Source: Nonomuraea angiospora
GTDB lineage: Bacteria; Actinomycetota; Actinomycetes; Streptosporangiales; Streptosporangiaceae
Reading direction: 5' to 3'
DNA: 64,000 bases
Assembly (NCBI RefSeq): GCF_014873145.1
Contig: NZ_JADBEK010000001.1
Span: forward strand, 12,400,001-12,464,000
Shown here: piece by piece, positions 16,722 through 24,970 of the stretch
How positions within the stretch are numbered: position 1 is the first letter of the stretch
Layout: every line of letters starts with the position of its first letter
Made by a program: the position numbers and the translations under genes
Notes under the pieces: generated by a model
Told to the model about the DNA's origin: nothing
The model's database searches: none
The model's input: the letters and a program-made list of their open reading frames with translations, nothing else

Positions 16722-19247
16722 TCACAGGTCACGCAGCGCGGTCAAGGGCGGGCGACGCGCGGCCCGTACCGTAGCGGCTCCTGCGGCCAGCAGCGCCGCG
16801 ACACCGAGAACCGCCAGCACGACCAGATACGCCCACGGCACGGCCAGCGCGTCGGGAGGCGGGTCGAACACCCCGCTGAGCACGGCCACCAGCATCCGCG
16901 ACAGCGCCCACCCGCACAGCCCGCCCAGCACGGCCGCGGCCACCCCGACCAGCCCCACCTCAGCCCACACGAACGAGCCGAGCTGCCGTGGAGTGGCCCC
17001 CAGCACCCTGGCCAGCGCGTACGTGCGGCGCCGCTCGGCGAAGCCCAGCACCAGCAGCAGACCGGTGGCCAGGGCCGCCAGCGCCAGCGCGTAGCCCAGC
17101 TCGATGGCGGTCAGGCCGGACAGGTCCACGGCGGTGAGGCTGCTGCCGACGACCTGGCGCGTGGTCTCCACGTCGGTGACTTTCGCGGTCGGCCCCAGCC
17201 TGTGGCGCAGGTCGGCGGCGACCTGGTGGGGTGGGGTGCCGTCGGTGGTGATGAGATAGGTGGTGCCGGCGGGCATGTGGCGGGCCAGGTAGGCGGCGTT
17301 GGCGACGAGGAAGCTGTCGCGTGGCGCAGTGGGGAACTCGGTGATGATGCCCGCGTAGTGGAAGGGGACGGTGGTGCCGTTCTCGGTGCGCAGCCGGACC
17401 TGGTCGCCGAGGTGGAGCTGGAAGTCGTTGACGGTCTCCTGGCTGACCAGCAGCGCGTCCGGCTGCCGGGCGAGCCGGTCGAGGATCTCCCTGGCGGTGC
17501 CGCCGGAGACATAGGTGTCGTGCAGGCGCGTCGTGGCGGGGCGGATGCCGTACAGGTCCTGCAGGTCGGAGCCGACGTAGGCGAAGCGGTGTCGCAGCGG
17601 CTCGACCCCGGCGACGCCGGGCACGGCCGCGAGCTGCCCCTGCGTGGCGGTGGTCTGTGAGACGGTGACGTCGGCGCCGTTGGTCAGTTCGGCGTCCACC
17701 TGTGCCTGCTGGCGGTAGGTGGTGTCGAAGACGGACGTGGAGACGGCGAACGCGACGGCCAGCGCGGCCAGGGTGGCGGCGCGGGCCAGCGGGGCGCGCT
17801 GGCGGGTCAGCATGGCGGACACGGTGTTCGCCAGTCCTCCGGCCAGTGGCCGCACCGCCCAGGTGATCGGCAAGGTTCGGGTCAGGCGCCAGATGAGCAG
17901 GCCCGCGCCCGTCCACAGCAGCGCGGGCCCGGCGAAGGCCCAGTAGTCGACCGACAGCTGGGGCAGGCCCTCGGGGACGAGGACGAGCTGGTAGCCGTTC
18001 CCGCTGGTGATCCAGAAGATCACTGCGGCTCCGGCCAGCAGCCACAGGTCCAGCCCGTACCGCATCCAGGCGGGGGCACGGCGGCGCTCGCCGACGGGGC
18101 GGCGGGCCGCCGCCACAGGGCTGGCGTGCAGGGCGGGCAGCAGTACGGTGACGGCCGCTACCAGCAGGCCCAGCGTGGCCGCCCACCACGAGACGTTCGC
18201 CGAACCGAACAGCGCCCGGTCGGCCACGGCGGCCAGACCGAGGCCGGCCAGCACTCCGGCGACGCCCACCAGAGCGGTTTCGGCCAGTGCGAGCCGCACC
18301 AGCGTGCCTCTGGACGCGCCCCTGGTGCGCAGCAGCGCCTGCTCGGCCGTCCGCCGCGGCGCGCCGGCCCGCGTCACGAGGCCGGCCAGCAGGGCCGCGA
18401 GCACGACCGCCGGCGCACCCAGGAACAGGAACAGCACCTGTGAGTACAAGGCGTCCTCGCGGGCGGCGTCCAGAGCCGCGCCGAGGTTGTCGCCGACCAG
18501 GCCGCTGCCGGCCATCCGCTCCTCCAGGTTGCGCGCCTGCCCGGTGACCGCGGTGTAGGCCGCCGCCGGGTCGGGCGGCAGCCGGTGGCCGATGCGGACG
18601 TGGTACTGGGTGCGCACCCGGTCGCGGGGGATGCCGTCGAACAGCCGGTGCCAGTCGGCGGCAGGCAGCAGCAGCACGTTGTCGGGGGGCGCCTGGGGCT
18701 GCGCGCCCGGCGGTGCGCCGACGCGCTGGAACAGGGAGTCGGCGGCGGGCAGCTCCACCACGCCGGTGATCGCCACCGCGGCGTCCGGCAGCCCCGGGCG
18801 GCGCACGGTGACACGCGCGCCAGGCTGGGCGTGCAGGTTGGCGGCGGTCTGCTGGGCCAGCAGCGGCCCGTTCGCGTTCCCCGAGAGCAGGCGTAGCTCG
18901 CCGGGAAAGGTCGCGGCGTAGCCGGCGGGAAGGCCGAGGACCTGGCCCGCGCCGGTGGTCAGCGTCTGACCGGCCTGGCGGGACTCGAACCCGTCGATCC
19001 TGGCGAAGCTCACCTCGCGTGACGTGCCGGGCATCGGGACGGACACGGTCTGGCCGGGCTGCTGCTCCACCTGCCAGTCGACCGCGACCCGCTGGATCGA
19101 GCGGGCGGTCATGGTGGCCTTGGCGGTGGCGAGGAACGCGCCCAGCATGGCGGGAAGGGCCACGGCGAGCGCGATGCCCGCCGCGGCGGCGGCCAGTCGA
19201 GCCGTCCGGCGGGTCAGCAGACCGCGCAGCCAGATGAGGATCAGCAT
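16722..19247 (-). CDS. ABC transporter permease, FtsX/MacB type
   Basis: 841 residues from ATG 19247. An N-terminal span (about 15-38, ARLAAAAAGIALAVALPAMLGAF) and a large extracytoplasmic domain precede two FtsX-like four-helix blocks (about 290-480 and 740-835). The second block ends GVAALLAAGAATVRAARRPP. This is the permease half of a mechanotransmission-type ABC system that moves or releases lipid or peptide substrates at the outer face. It overlaps the ATPase gene at 19241 by 7 bases. A longer frame to 19343 overlaps that gene and was rejected. Two different ATPase genes precede it, so the exporter may use them as a heterodimer. Confidence 0.9.
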   Translation of the reverse strand: MLILIWLRGLLTRRTARLAAAAAGIALAVALPAMLGAFLATAKATMTARSIQRVAVDWQVEQQPGQTVSVPMPGTSREVSFARIDGFESRQAGQTLTTGAGQVLGLPAGYAATFPGELRLLSGNANGPLLAQQTAANLHAQPGARVTVRRPGLPDAAVAITGVVELPAADSLFQRVGAPPGAQPQAPPDNVLLLPAADWHRLFDGIPRDRVRTQYHVRIGHRLPPDPAAAYTAVTGQARNLEERMAGSGLVGDNLGAALDAAREDALYSQVLFLFLGAPAVVLAALLAGLVTRAGAPRRTAEQALLRTRGASRGTLVRLALAETALVGVAGVLAGLGLAAVADRALFGSANVSWWAATLGLLVAAVTVLLPALHASPVAAARRPVGERRRAPAWMRYGLDLWLLAGAAVIFWITSGNGYQLVLVPEGLPQLSVDYWAFAGPALLWTGAGLLIWRLTRTLPITWAVRPLAGGLANTVSAMLTRQRAPLARAATLAALAVAFAVSTSVFDTTYRQQAQVDAELTNGADVTVSQTTATQGQLAAVPGVAGVEPLRHRFAYVGSDLQDLYGIRPATTRLHDTYVSGGTAREILDRLARQPDALLVSQETVNDFQLHLGDQVRLRTENGTTVPFHYAGIITEFPTAPRDSFLVANAAYLARHMPAGTTYLITTDGTPPHQVAADLRHRLGPTAKVTDVETTRQVVGSSLTAVDLSGLTAIELGYALALAALATGLLLVLGFAERRRTYALARVLGATPRQLGSFVWAEVGLVGVAAAVLGGLCGWALSRMLVAVLSGVFDPPPDALAVPWAYLVVLAVLGVAALLAAGAATVRAARRPPLTALRDL

Positions 19248-19885
19248 GCGAGTGCTCCGTCGCTCATGGTCCAGGTCTTCGGCAGCCGCGCCGCGACCCG
19301 CGGGTCGTGGGTGGCGACCACGAGGGCCGCGTCCAGCCGGCACGCCACCTGCGTGAGCAGGTCCACCACCTGGCGGGCGAGGTCGGAGTCGAGCTGGGCG
19401 GTGGGCTCGTCGGCGATGATCAGCCGAGGCTCGGCGGCCAGCACGCGGGCCACCGCGACGCGCTGGGCCTGCCCGCCCGACAGTTCTTCGGGCAAGGATC
19501 CGGCCAGGTCGGCCAGGCCGATGGCGCCGAGTGCGGCCAGTGCCCGCTCCTTGGCCTCGGTGTCTGTCAATCCCGCGATGAGCAGCGGCAGCGCCACGTT
19601 CTCGACGACGTTCAGCGGGGGCAGGAGGCTCGGTCCCTGGAAGACCACGCCGACGCGGCCACGTGGGCGGTCGTCGAACGCGGGCCAGCCGATCCGCCCG
19701 GCCGTGGGGCGGTCGAGCCCGGCCAGCAGGTGCAGCAACGTCGTCTTGCCCGACCCCGATGGTCCAGTGATCGCTACCTGGTCGCCCGGCCGCAGCTCGC
19801 AGCTGACCTCGTGCACGGCGACCAGGGCGTTCGTCCCGTGGCCGTAGACCCGGGCCAGTTGCCGGCAGGCGACCAGCGCGGTCAC
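19241..19885 (-). CDS. ABC transporter ATP-binding protein, LolD/MacB type
   Basis: 214 residues from GTG 19885, which overlaps the upstream stop (GTGA). Walker A GPSGSGKTT, Q-loop FQGPSLL, signature LSGGQAQRVAVAR, Walker B LIIADEPTAQLD and switch His in VATHDP are all intact. It is the nucleotide-binding subunit for the FtsX-like permease encoded immediately downstream. The frame continues upstream to 20386 but only as shadow of the preceding ATPase gene. It is part of the four-gene lipoprotein-ATPase-ATPase-permease operon. Confidence 0.93.
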   Translation of the reverse strand: MTALVACRQLARVYGHGTNALVAVHEVSCELRPGDQVAITGPSGSGKTTLLHLLAGLDRPTAGRIGWPAFDDRPRGRVGVVFQGPSLLPPLNVVENVALPLLIAGLTDTEAKERALAALGAIGLADLAGSLPEELSGGQAQRVAVARVLAAEPRLIIADEPTAQLDSDLARQVVDLLTQVACRLDAALVVATHDPRVAARLPKTWTMSDGALAC

Positions 19886-20550
19886 GTCGCCCGCCCGTCC
19901 TTCAGTTCGACCACGCGGTCGGCCAACCGCCGTACGGCCGGGCTGTGCGAGGCGATCACCACGGCGGTCCGCTCGCCGGCCTGCTCGCGGATCAGCCGCA
20001 GCACGGGCGCCTCGGTGTGCTGGTCGAGCTCGCCGGTGGGCTCGTCGGCCAGCAGCAGCGCGGGGCGGTTCGCCAGCGCGACGGCCAGCCCGGCGCGGGC
20101 CGACTCTCCTCCGGACAACTCGCTCGGCCACGCCCGTGCCCTGGCCGAGAGCCCCAGCCGGGCCAGCAACTCGTCGCGCAGACGCCGGTCCTGCCGGCCC
20201 GCCAGCCGCTGGGCCAGGTCGACGTTGGTCGCCACCGTCAGGTGCTCGATCAGGTTGCCGTTCTGGAACAGCACGCCGACCAGCCGGGCCCGCAGCGCGG
20301 CGCGCTCCGCCTCCGGACGGTGGCTGATGCGGTGCCCGTCCACCCTGACGATGCCGCCGTCGGGGTCGTCCAGCCCGCCCAGGCACGCCAGCAGCGTGGA
20401 CTTGCCCGACCCGGACGGGCCGCTGACCAGCACGACCTCGCCCGCGGCGGCGTGGAGGCTGACGCCGCGCAGCGCCCGGGTCTCCTCCTCGCCCGACCGG
20501 TAGAAGCGGTAGAGCTCCTCGGCCTGCAGGATCACGGCGCCGTCGTCCAT
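19882..20550 (-). CDS. ABC transporter ATP-binding protein, LolD/MacB type
   Basis: 222 residues from ATG 20550. Walker A GPSGSGKST, Q-loop LFQNGNL, signature LSGGESARAGLAVA, Walker B LLLADEPTGELD, and the switch His in IASHSP. The signature is unusual: SARAG replaces the common QQRVA, which still fits the LSGGE core. It is the second ATPase for the permease at 16722. Its start overlaps the end of the lipoprotein gene by 19 bases, indicating translational coupling. A longer frame to 20898 was rejected as shadow. Confidence 0.92.
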   Translation of the reverse strand: MDDGAVILQAEELYRFYRSGEEETRALRGVSLHAAAGEVVLVSGPSGSGKSTLLACLGGLDDPDGGIVRVDGHRISHRPEAERAALRARLVGVLFQNGNLIEHLTVATNVDLAQRLAGRQDRRLRDELLARLGLSARARAWPSELSGGESARAGLAVALANRPALLLADEPTGELDQHTEAPVLRLIREQAGERTAVVIASHSPAVRRLADRVVELKDGRAT

Positions 20551-21137
20551 CGGAAGGAGTCGGAGACCGTGCGCCACGGATCCACGTTGTCGGCGCCGAC
20601 CGGCCCGGACAGCGTCAGGATCGCCTCGTGTCCGGCGTGGTAGAAGACGTAGCGCTCGACCTCGTCCTTGACGGCCTTGCCGGTGACCGGATCGGGCTCG
20701 CTGTCGGCGCGGTAGACGATCCGCACCGCCTTGCCGCCGTTCCTGCTCACCGTGCCGAGCGTGCGGATGTCGCCGCTGTGCACCTGGTTCCGGACCGAGG
20801 CCTCGGTAGGCTGCGCGGTGGCGGGCTTGGTCTCGATGCGGATGCTGTTCAGCTTGTCGGTGAAGGCGGCCCCGGTGGGCAGGTCCGTGCGGGCCCACCC
20901 CTCGGGCACTTTCACCTCGTACGGCTGTCCGGGATGCCGGTAGCGCACGAAGACCGTACTGTCCGGAATGTCGCCCGGCGGATTCGACTCCGTGGGCTGC
21001 GGAGCCGGTGCTGGTGGCTGCGCCTGTGATTGCGTCTGTGATTGCGTCTGCGTCGTGGATTGGGCGGGCGCCGCAGCTGCGCAGCCCGCCGCCAGTCCTG
21101 CGATGGCCAGAGCCATGACGCTCTGCCGTACCTTCAT
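20532..21137 (-). CDS. Lipoprotein of an ABC exporter operon
   Basis: 201 residues from ATG 21137. The lipobox LAAGC places the lipid on Cys19. A Gln/Thr/Ser-rich linker (repeated TQSQ) runs to about residue 55. The folded part reads YRHPGQPYEVKVPEGWARTD, DKLNSIRIETKP, VRIVYRADSEPDPVTGKAVKDEVERYVFYHAG and ends FRWTTAP. This resembles the DUF/PsbP-like beta-sheet lipoproteins found beside FtsX-type exporters. It is the first gene of the operon, 86 bases from the divergent sensor-kinase start, with the putative regulator site between them. It probably presents or receives substrate outside the membrane. Confidence 0.8.
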   Translation of the reverse strand: MKVRQSVMALAIAGLAAGCAAAAPAQSTTQTQSQTQSQAQPPAPAPQPTESNPPGDIPDSTVFVRYRHPGQPYEVKVPEGWARTDLPTGAAFTDKLNSIRIETKPATAQPTEASVRNQVHSGDIRTLGTVSRNGGKAVRIVYRADSEPDPVTGKAVKDEVERYVFYHAGHEAILTLSGPVGADNVDPWRTVSDSFRWTTAP

Positions 21138-21182
21138 GTTCTCCACGCTAGGAGCGGGCGGGGAAGCGTCCGCTGAGCATCG

Positions 21183-21201
21183 GGTTAGCGGGGCGTTTAC
21201 C
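21183..21201 (+). promoter_or_regulatory. Putative OmpR-type regulator site, second copy
   Basis: GGTTAGCGGGGCGTTTACC differs at three positions from the element at 14850-14868 and keeps the GTTA/GTTT pair with an 11-base period. It lies in the 86-base gap between the divergent lipoprotein/ABC operon and the sensor-kinase gene, 45 bases from the lipoprotein start and 22 from the kinase start. This would let one regulator act on both directions. Confidence 0.5.
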
Positions 21202-21223
21202 TTGCGTCTGCCACTCTGGAGGG

Positions 21224-22513
21224 GTGACAGCGCAGGGCGTGCCGCTGCGGCGGCGGGTGCTGGTGGTGATCGTGAGTGTGACCGCCCTGGCCGTCGCGCT
21301 CTTCCTGGTGCCGCTGGCGGTCGCGGTGAGCCTGCTCTTCCACGACCAGACAGTGGCGGCCCTGCAACGCGACGCCGCCTGGGTCGCCGCCGCCGTGCCC
21401 GACGAGCCGCGGACGCCGTTGAGACTGCCGACGGGCCTGCCGGGTGACCTGGCCATCGGCGGCTACGACGTGGCCGGCGCCCGGCTGTTCGGCGACGGTC
21501 CCGCCCACTCACGGCTGGCCGTCTCCAGCACGGACGGACGCGTCCACGACGCCGTCGAGGGCGGTTTCCTGGCCGTGTCCGCGCCGGTCCCGTCCGACGA
21601 GGGCACCGCCATGGTCATCCGGGTGGCGACACCGAACTCGCAGGTCGAGGAGCGCGTTCACGAGGCATGGTTGCTCCTGGGCGGACTCGCGCTGACCGTG
21701 ATCGCGTTGGCCGCGGGCGCTGCCGTGCGGCAGTCGGCCAGGCTCGCCGCGCCGCTCGAACGGCTCACCACCGCCGCGCAGGCCCTCGGCGGCGGCGACT
21801 TCAGCGTCCGCGCCTCCCCTTCCGGCCTGCGCGAGACCGACCAGGCCGGGCAGGCCCTGGAGTCGACCGCCCGCCGCCTCGGGGCCGTGCTGTCGCGCGA
21901 GCGGGCCTTCAGCGCCGACGTCTCCCACCAGCTCCGCACGGGCCTGACCGGCCTGCTGCTCGGCCTGGAATCCGCCCTGTCCCGCCCCGGCGCGGACCTG
22001 GCCCAGGCGGTACGGGCCGCGTTGAGCAGGGGCGAGCGGCTGCAGGAGGTGATCGACGATCTCGTACGGCTCAGCCGCGACAGCCGCGTGCCGACCGAAC
22101 ACCTCGACGTCAGCGCCCTGATGGAGGAGGTCCGGCAGGAGTGGCACGGCCCGCTGGCCGAGCACGGCCGCCGCCTGACCATCACCGTGGAGCCGGAACT
22201 GCCGCCGGTGACGGCTCAGCCCGCGGCCGTCCGGCAGATCCTGCGCGTGCTGATCGACAACGCGGTACGTCACGGTCGCGGGGAGGTCGCGGTCACCGTC
22301 TCCGACGTCGGCCCCGGGCTGGCCATCGAGGTGGGCGACCACGGGACGGGCGTGGCCGAGGGCGTCGATCCGTTCGTCAGGTCCAGCGGCGACAGCCACG
22401 GCATCGGCCTCGCCCTGGCCCGCTCGCTGGCCGAGGCCGAAGGCGGCAGGCTGGTGCTCAGCCGGGCCGGGCCACCGCTGTTCAGCCTGCTGCTGCCCGG
22501 CCATGACACGTGA
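21224..22513 (+). CDS. Sensor histidine kinase with HAMP domain (CutS-like)
   Basis: 429 residues from GTG 21224, preceded by GGAGGG. Span 1 at about 11-38, an outer loop to about 145, span 2 at about 147-166, a HAMP linker (about 168-225), then the HisKA box RAFSADVSHQLRTGLTG with His235, an N-box VLIDNAVRHG and G-boxes VGDHGTGV and SHGIGLALA. The outer loop is about 105 residues and likely senses an envelope signal. Its likely partner is the OmpR-type regulator that converges on it, with only 3 bases between the stops. It is divergent from the ABC exporter operon. Confidence 0.93.
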   Translation: MTAQGVPLRRRVLVVIVSVTALAVALFLVPLAVAVSLLFHDQTVAALQRDAAWVAAAVPDEPRTPLRLPTGLPGDLAIGGYDVAGARLFGDGPAHSRLAVSSTDGRVHDAVEGGFLAVSAPVPSDEGTAMVIRVATPNSQVEERVHEAWLLLGGLALTVIALAAGAAVRQSARLAAPLERLTTAAQALGGGDFSVRASPSGLRETDQAGQALESTARRLGAVLSRERAFSADVSHQLRTGLTGLLLGLESALSRPGADLAQAVRAALSRGERLQEVIDDLVRLSRDSRVPTEHLDVSALMEEVRQEWHGPLAEHGRRLTITVEPELPPVTAQPAAVRQILRVLIDNAVRHGRGEVAVTVSDVGPGLAIEVGDHGTGVAEGVDPFVRSSGDSHGIGLALARSLAEAEGGRLVLSRAGPPLFSLLLPGHDT

Positions 22514-22516
22514 CGG

Positions 22517-23194
22517 TCATGGCTCGTAGCGGTAGCCTCGCCCCCGCACCGTGACGATCCGCTCCATCCCCTCGCCGTGCTCGGCCAGCTTGCGGCGCAG
22601 CGCGAACACGTGCACGTCCAAGGTCTTGGTCGGGCCGAACCAGTTCTCGTCCCACACCTCGTCCATGAGCTGCTCGCGCGTGACCACCTCGCCCGCTCGG
22701 CTCACCAGCGCCGCCAGCAGATCGAACTCCTTGGGTCGCAGCGCCACCTCCTCCTTCCCGACGTAGGCGCGCCGGGCGGGCAGGTCGAGCCGCAGCCGCC
22801 CGGCGGTCAGCAGGCGTTCCCCCTGGGCCGGTCCGCGCCGCCGCAGGTGGGCGCGGATCCTGGCCATCAGCTCGGTCAACCGGAACGGCTTGGTCAGGTA
22901 GTCGTCGGCACCCGCGTCGAGCGCCACCACGACCTCGAACTCCTGGGTACGGGCCGTGAGTACGACGATCACCGTGTCCGGCACCGCCGACCGCAGCCGC
23001 CGGCACAGGGCCACCCCGTCCACGTCGGGCAGCCCCAGATCCAGCAGGACCAGATCCGGCTCGTGCCGCTCCGCCGCCTGCAGCGCCGCAGCGCCGTCCG
23101 CGGCCGGCTCCGCCTGGTAACCCTGGGCGGCCAGCGCCTCGACCAGCTCGGACCGGATGACCAGGTCGTCCTCCACGACCAGCACGCACGTCAT
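22517..23194 (-). CDS. Response regulator, OmpR/CutR type
   Basis: 225 residues. Receiver domain with VVEDD at 6-10, phospho-acceptor Asp52 in LLDLGLPDVDG, Thr in VLTAR and Lys in LTKPF. The C-terminal winged helix holds LRPKEFDLLAALVSRAGEVVTREQL and LDVHVFALRRKL and ends VRGRGYRYEP. Together with the convergent kinase gene it forms a complete two-component system in an unusual tail-to-tail arrangement. The tandem GTTA motif upstream of the lipoprotein and PAP2 genes has the 11-base period expected for such a regulator. Confidence 0.94.
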   Translation of the reverse strand: MTCVLVVEDDLVIRSELVEALAAQGYQAEPAADGAAALQAAERHEPDLVLLDLGLPDVDGVALCRRLRSAVPDTVIVVLTARTQEFEVVVALDAGADDYLTKPFRLTELMARIRAHLRRRGPAQGERLLTAGRLRLDLPARRAYVGKEEVALRPKEFDLLAALVSRAGEVVTREQLMDEVWDENWFGPTKTLDVHVFALRRKLAEHGEGMERIVTVRGRGYRYEP

Positions 23195-23528
23195 GCGCCC
23201 GATGGTACGGGCTGCGCCGTCAAGGGAGGTCGAGTGGCCAAGAGACGCCGAAGCGGCCGTCGCCTGAGCCGGCCTTTGTGCTGCAGCCGTAGGAGCTCAG
23301 CGGTTGCGCCCTCGGAGAGCGCCGCCCTCCGCTGAGGCAGCGCCGATCCGAGTCAGGCGCCAGGCCCTTCGACGGCCGCCATGGCGCTTACCCCGGCCCG
23401 AGCGGAGTCCTCCGGCGAGCAGGCCCGAGAGTCGTTTTGGGTGCAGACCGCCGAGGCCGACAGCGTTGACCGCCACCTCCTGCAGACCGCTCCGGAAACG
23501 CCCGGACCATCGTGACACCATAGGCGTC
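23195..23528. other. Intergenic region, no gene supported
   Basis: About 330 bases upstream of the minus-strand response regulator. It must contain that gene's promoter. Open frames run through it on both strands, but they have shadow-like Arg/Pro composition and no ribosome site. Confidence 0.4.
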
Positions 23529-23822
23529 GTGATCTCCGCTGATGAGCTTGTCAGCCGAAGGCTGCTCCAGGTGACGGTGTCGTGGCACACCCACCCCAGC
23601 GGCCAGGTCACCGTCGGTCCCGCCCCAGACGATTTTCTGATGAGCCGATTCATCGGCCAGTCGATCCGAGCCGTTCACCGCATCATCGACCACCGGATCG
23701 AGACGGAGATCGGCCTCCGGCTCGAACTCGATCACGGCGAGGTGCGCATCCTCAACCTGGGCGACGAACTGGTCATCACCGACACTGCTCTGCCGGACGC
23801 GCTCGAAGCCGCTCTCCGCTGA
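23529..23822 (+). CDS. Small hypothetical protein
   Basis: 97 residues from GTG 23529. The frame stays open upstream to 23304 but becomes Arg/Pro-rich there. The protein has a balanced composition and clear secondary structure: ADELVSRRLLQVTVSW, HTHPSGQVTVGP, FLMSRFIGQSIRAVHRIIDH, ETEIGLRLELDHGEVRILNLGDELVITD. No family was recognised. The ribosome site is weak, so both the start and the gene itself are uncertain. The codon bias (G/C in third positions with sensible amino acids) is the main support. Confidence 0.5.
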   Translation: MISADELVSRRLLQVTVSWHTHPSGQVTVGPAPDDFLMSRFIGQSIRAVHRIIDHRIETEIGLRLELDHGEVRILNLGDELVITDTALPDALEAALR

Positions 23823-24025
23823 CACTCTTCGCGACATCGGGCCTTGACGGCTGGCGCACATCCCCCTCAGCGACCTGCGGCGATCTTCTACCTTGTCCCC
23901 CAGTGACGCCGACCCGAGAACCGGGCCGGCATGGCGGTCGAGCTGTACAGGTGATCGCGATTTGACCTCGAGTTCGGTTGAGGTTGCATGCTGGGACCGA
24001 CATCAGCTGAACAGGGGAGAGTGTT

Positions 24026-24970
24026 GTGCGTGCGGTGTGGCTGAAGGAGTTCGGCGGGCCCGAGGTGCTCGTACCTGGAGACGCCCCCGATCCGGTCCCG
24101 GGGCCGGGGCAGGTGTTGATCGACGTCGCCTACGCCAACATCACCTTTGTGGAGACCCAGTTCCGGTCGGGCGCCCCGTCGCCGTTCAAGTCGGAGCTGC
24201 CGATGATCCCGGGCAACGGCGTCGGGGGCATCGTCACGGCGGTCGGCGAGGGCGTCGACTCCGGCCTGGTCGGCCGTCGGGTGGTGACCTCCACGGGGGG
24301 CTCCGGCGGTTATGCCGAACGGGCCGCGGTGGATGCCTCCGGGCTCTTTACCGTCCCCGACGGCCTGGAACTGGACGACGCGGTCGCGGTCTTGGCCGAC
24401 GGGCGTACCGCGACCATGATGATCCGGGCGACCGCGCCACAGCCCGGGGAACGGGTTCTGGTCGAGGCGGCGGCCGGCGGCGTGGGCTCGCTCCTCGTGC
24501 AGCTCGCCAAGTCGGCGGGCGCCACCGTCGTCGGAGCGGCCGGGGGCTCGCGCAAGACCGGTGTGGCCCGCGACCTGGGCGCCGACGAGGTGGTCGACTA
24601 TATGGCTCCGAACTGGACCGACGAGGTCGACCCCGTCGACGTCGTTTTCGACGGGGTCGGCGGCGACATCGCTCGGGCCGCCTTCGAACTGCTCGGCCAG
24701 GGCGGGCGGATGGTCAGCTTCGGGCTGGCGAGCGGAGAGTGGGCCGCCATCGAGGCGGAGGCCGCTGTTGCGCGCGGCATCACACTCGTCCAGGCGAAGC
24801 CCACCCCGGAGACGATGCGCGAGTACACCGAGAGCGCCCTCGCCGAGGCCGCGGGCGGACGGCTGCGGCCGCTGATCGGGCAGCGCTTCCCCCTCGACCG
24901 GGCCGCCGACGCGCACGCCGCCATCGAGTCGCGCGCCAGCGTCGGCAAGACCCTGCTCGAGGTGCGCTGA
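24026..24970 (+). CDS. Zinc-type / quinone oxidoreductase, MDR family
   Basis: 314 residues from GTG 24026, preceded by AGGGGAGAG. It has a GroES-like N-terminal domain (VRAVWLKEFGGPEVL, PGNGVGGIVTAVGEGV) and a Rossmann domain with VEAAAGGVGSLLVQLAKSAGATVVGAAGG for NADPH, then VDVVFDGVGG and a C-terminal AHAAIESRASVGKTLLEV. This is the quinone oxidoreductase branch of medium-chain dehydrogenases, which lacks the structural-zinc cysteines. It likely reduces quinones or enones with NADPH. Its stop overlaps the start of the LLM oxidoreductase gene, so the two form an operon. Confidence 0.92.
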   Translation: MRAVWLKEFGGPEVLVPGDAPDPVPGPGQVLIDVAYANITFVETQFRSGAPSPFKSELPMIPGNGVGGIVTAVGEGVDSGLVGRRVVTSTGGSGGYAERAAVDASGLFTVPDGLELDDAVAVLADGRTATMMIRATAPQPGERVLVEAAAGGVGSLLVQLAKSAGATVVGAAGGSRKTGVARDLGADEVVDYMAPNWTDEVDPVDVVFDGVGGDIARAAFELLGQGGRMVSFGLASGEWAAIEAEAAVARGITLVQAKPTPETMREYTESALAEAAGGRLRPLIGQRFPLDRAADAHAAIESRASVGKTLLEVR

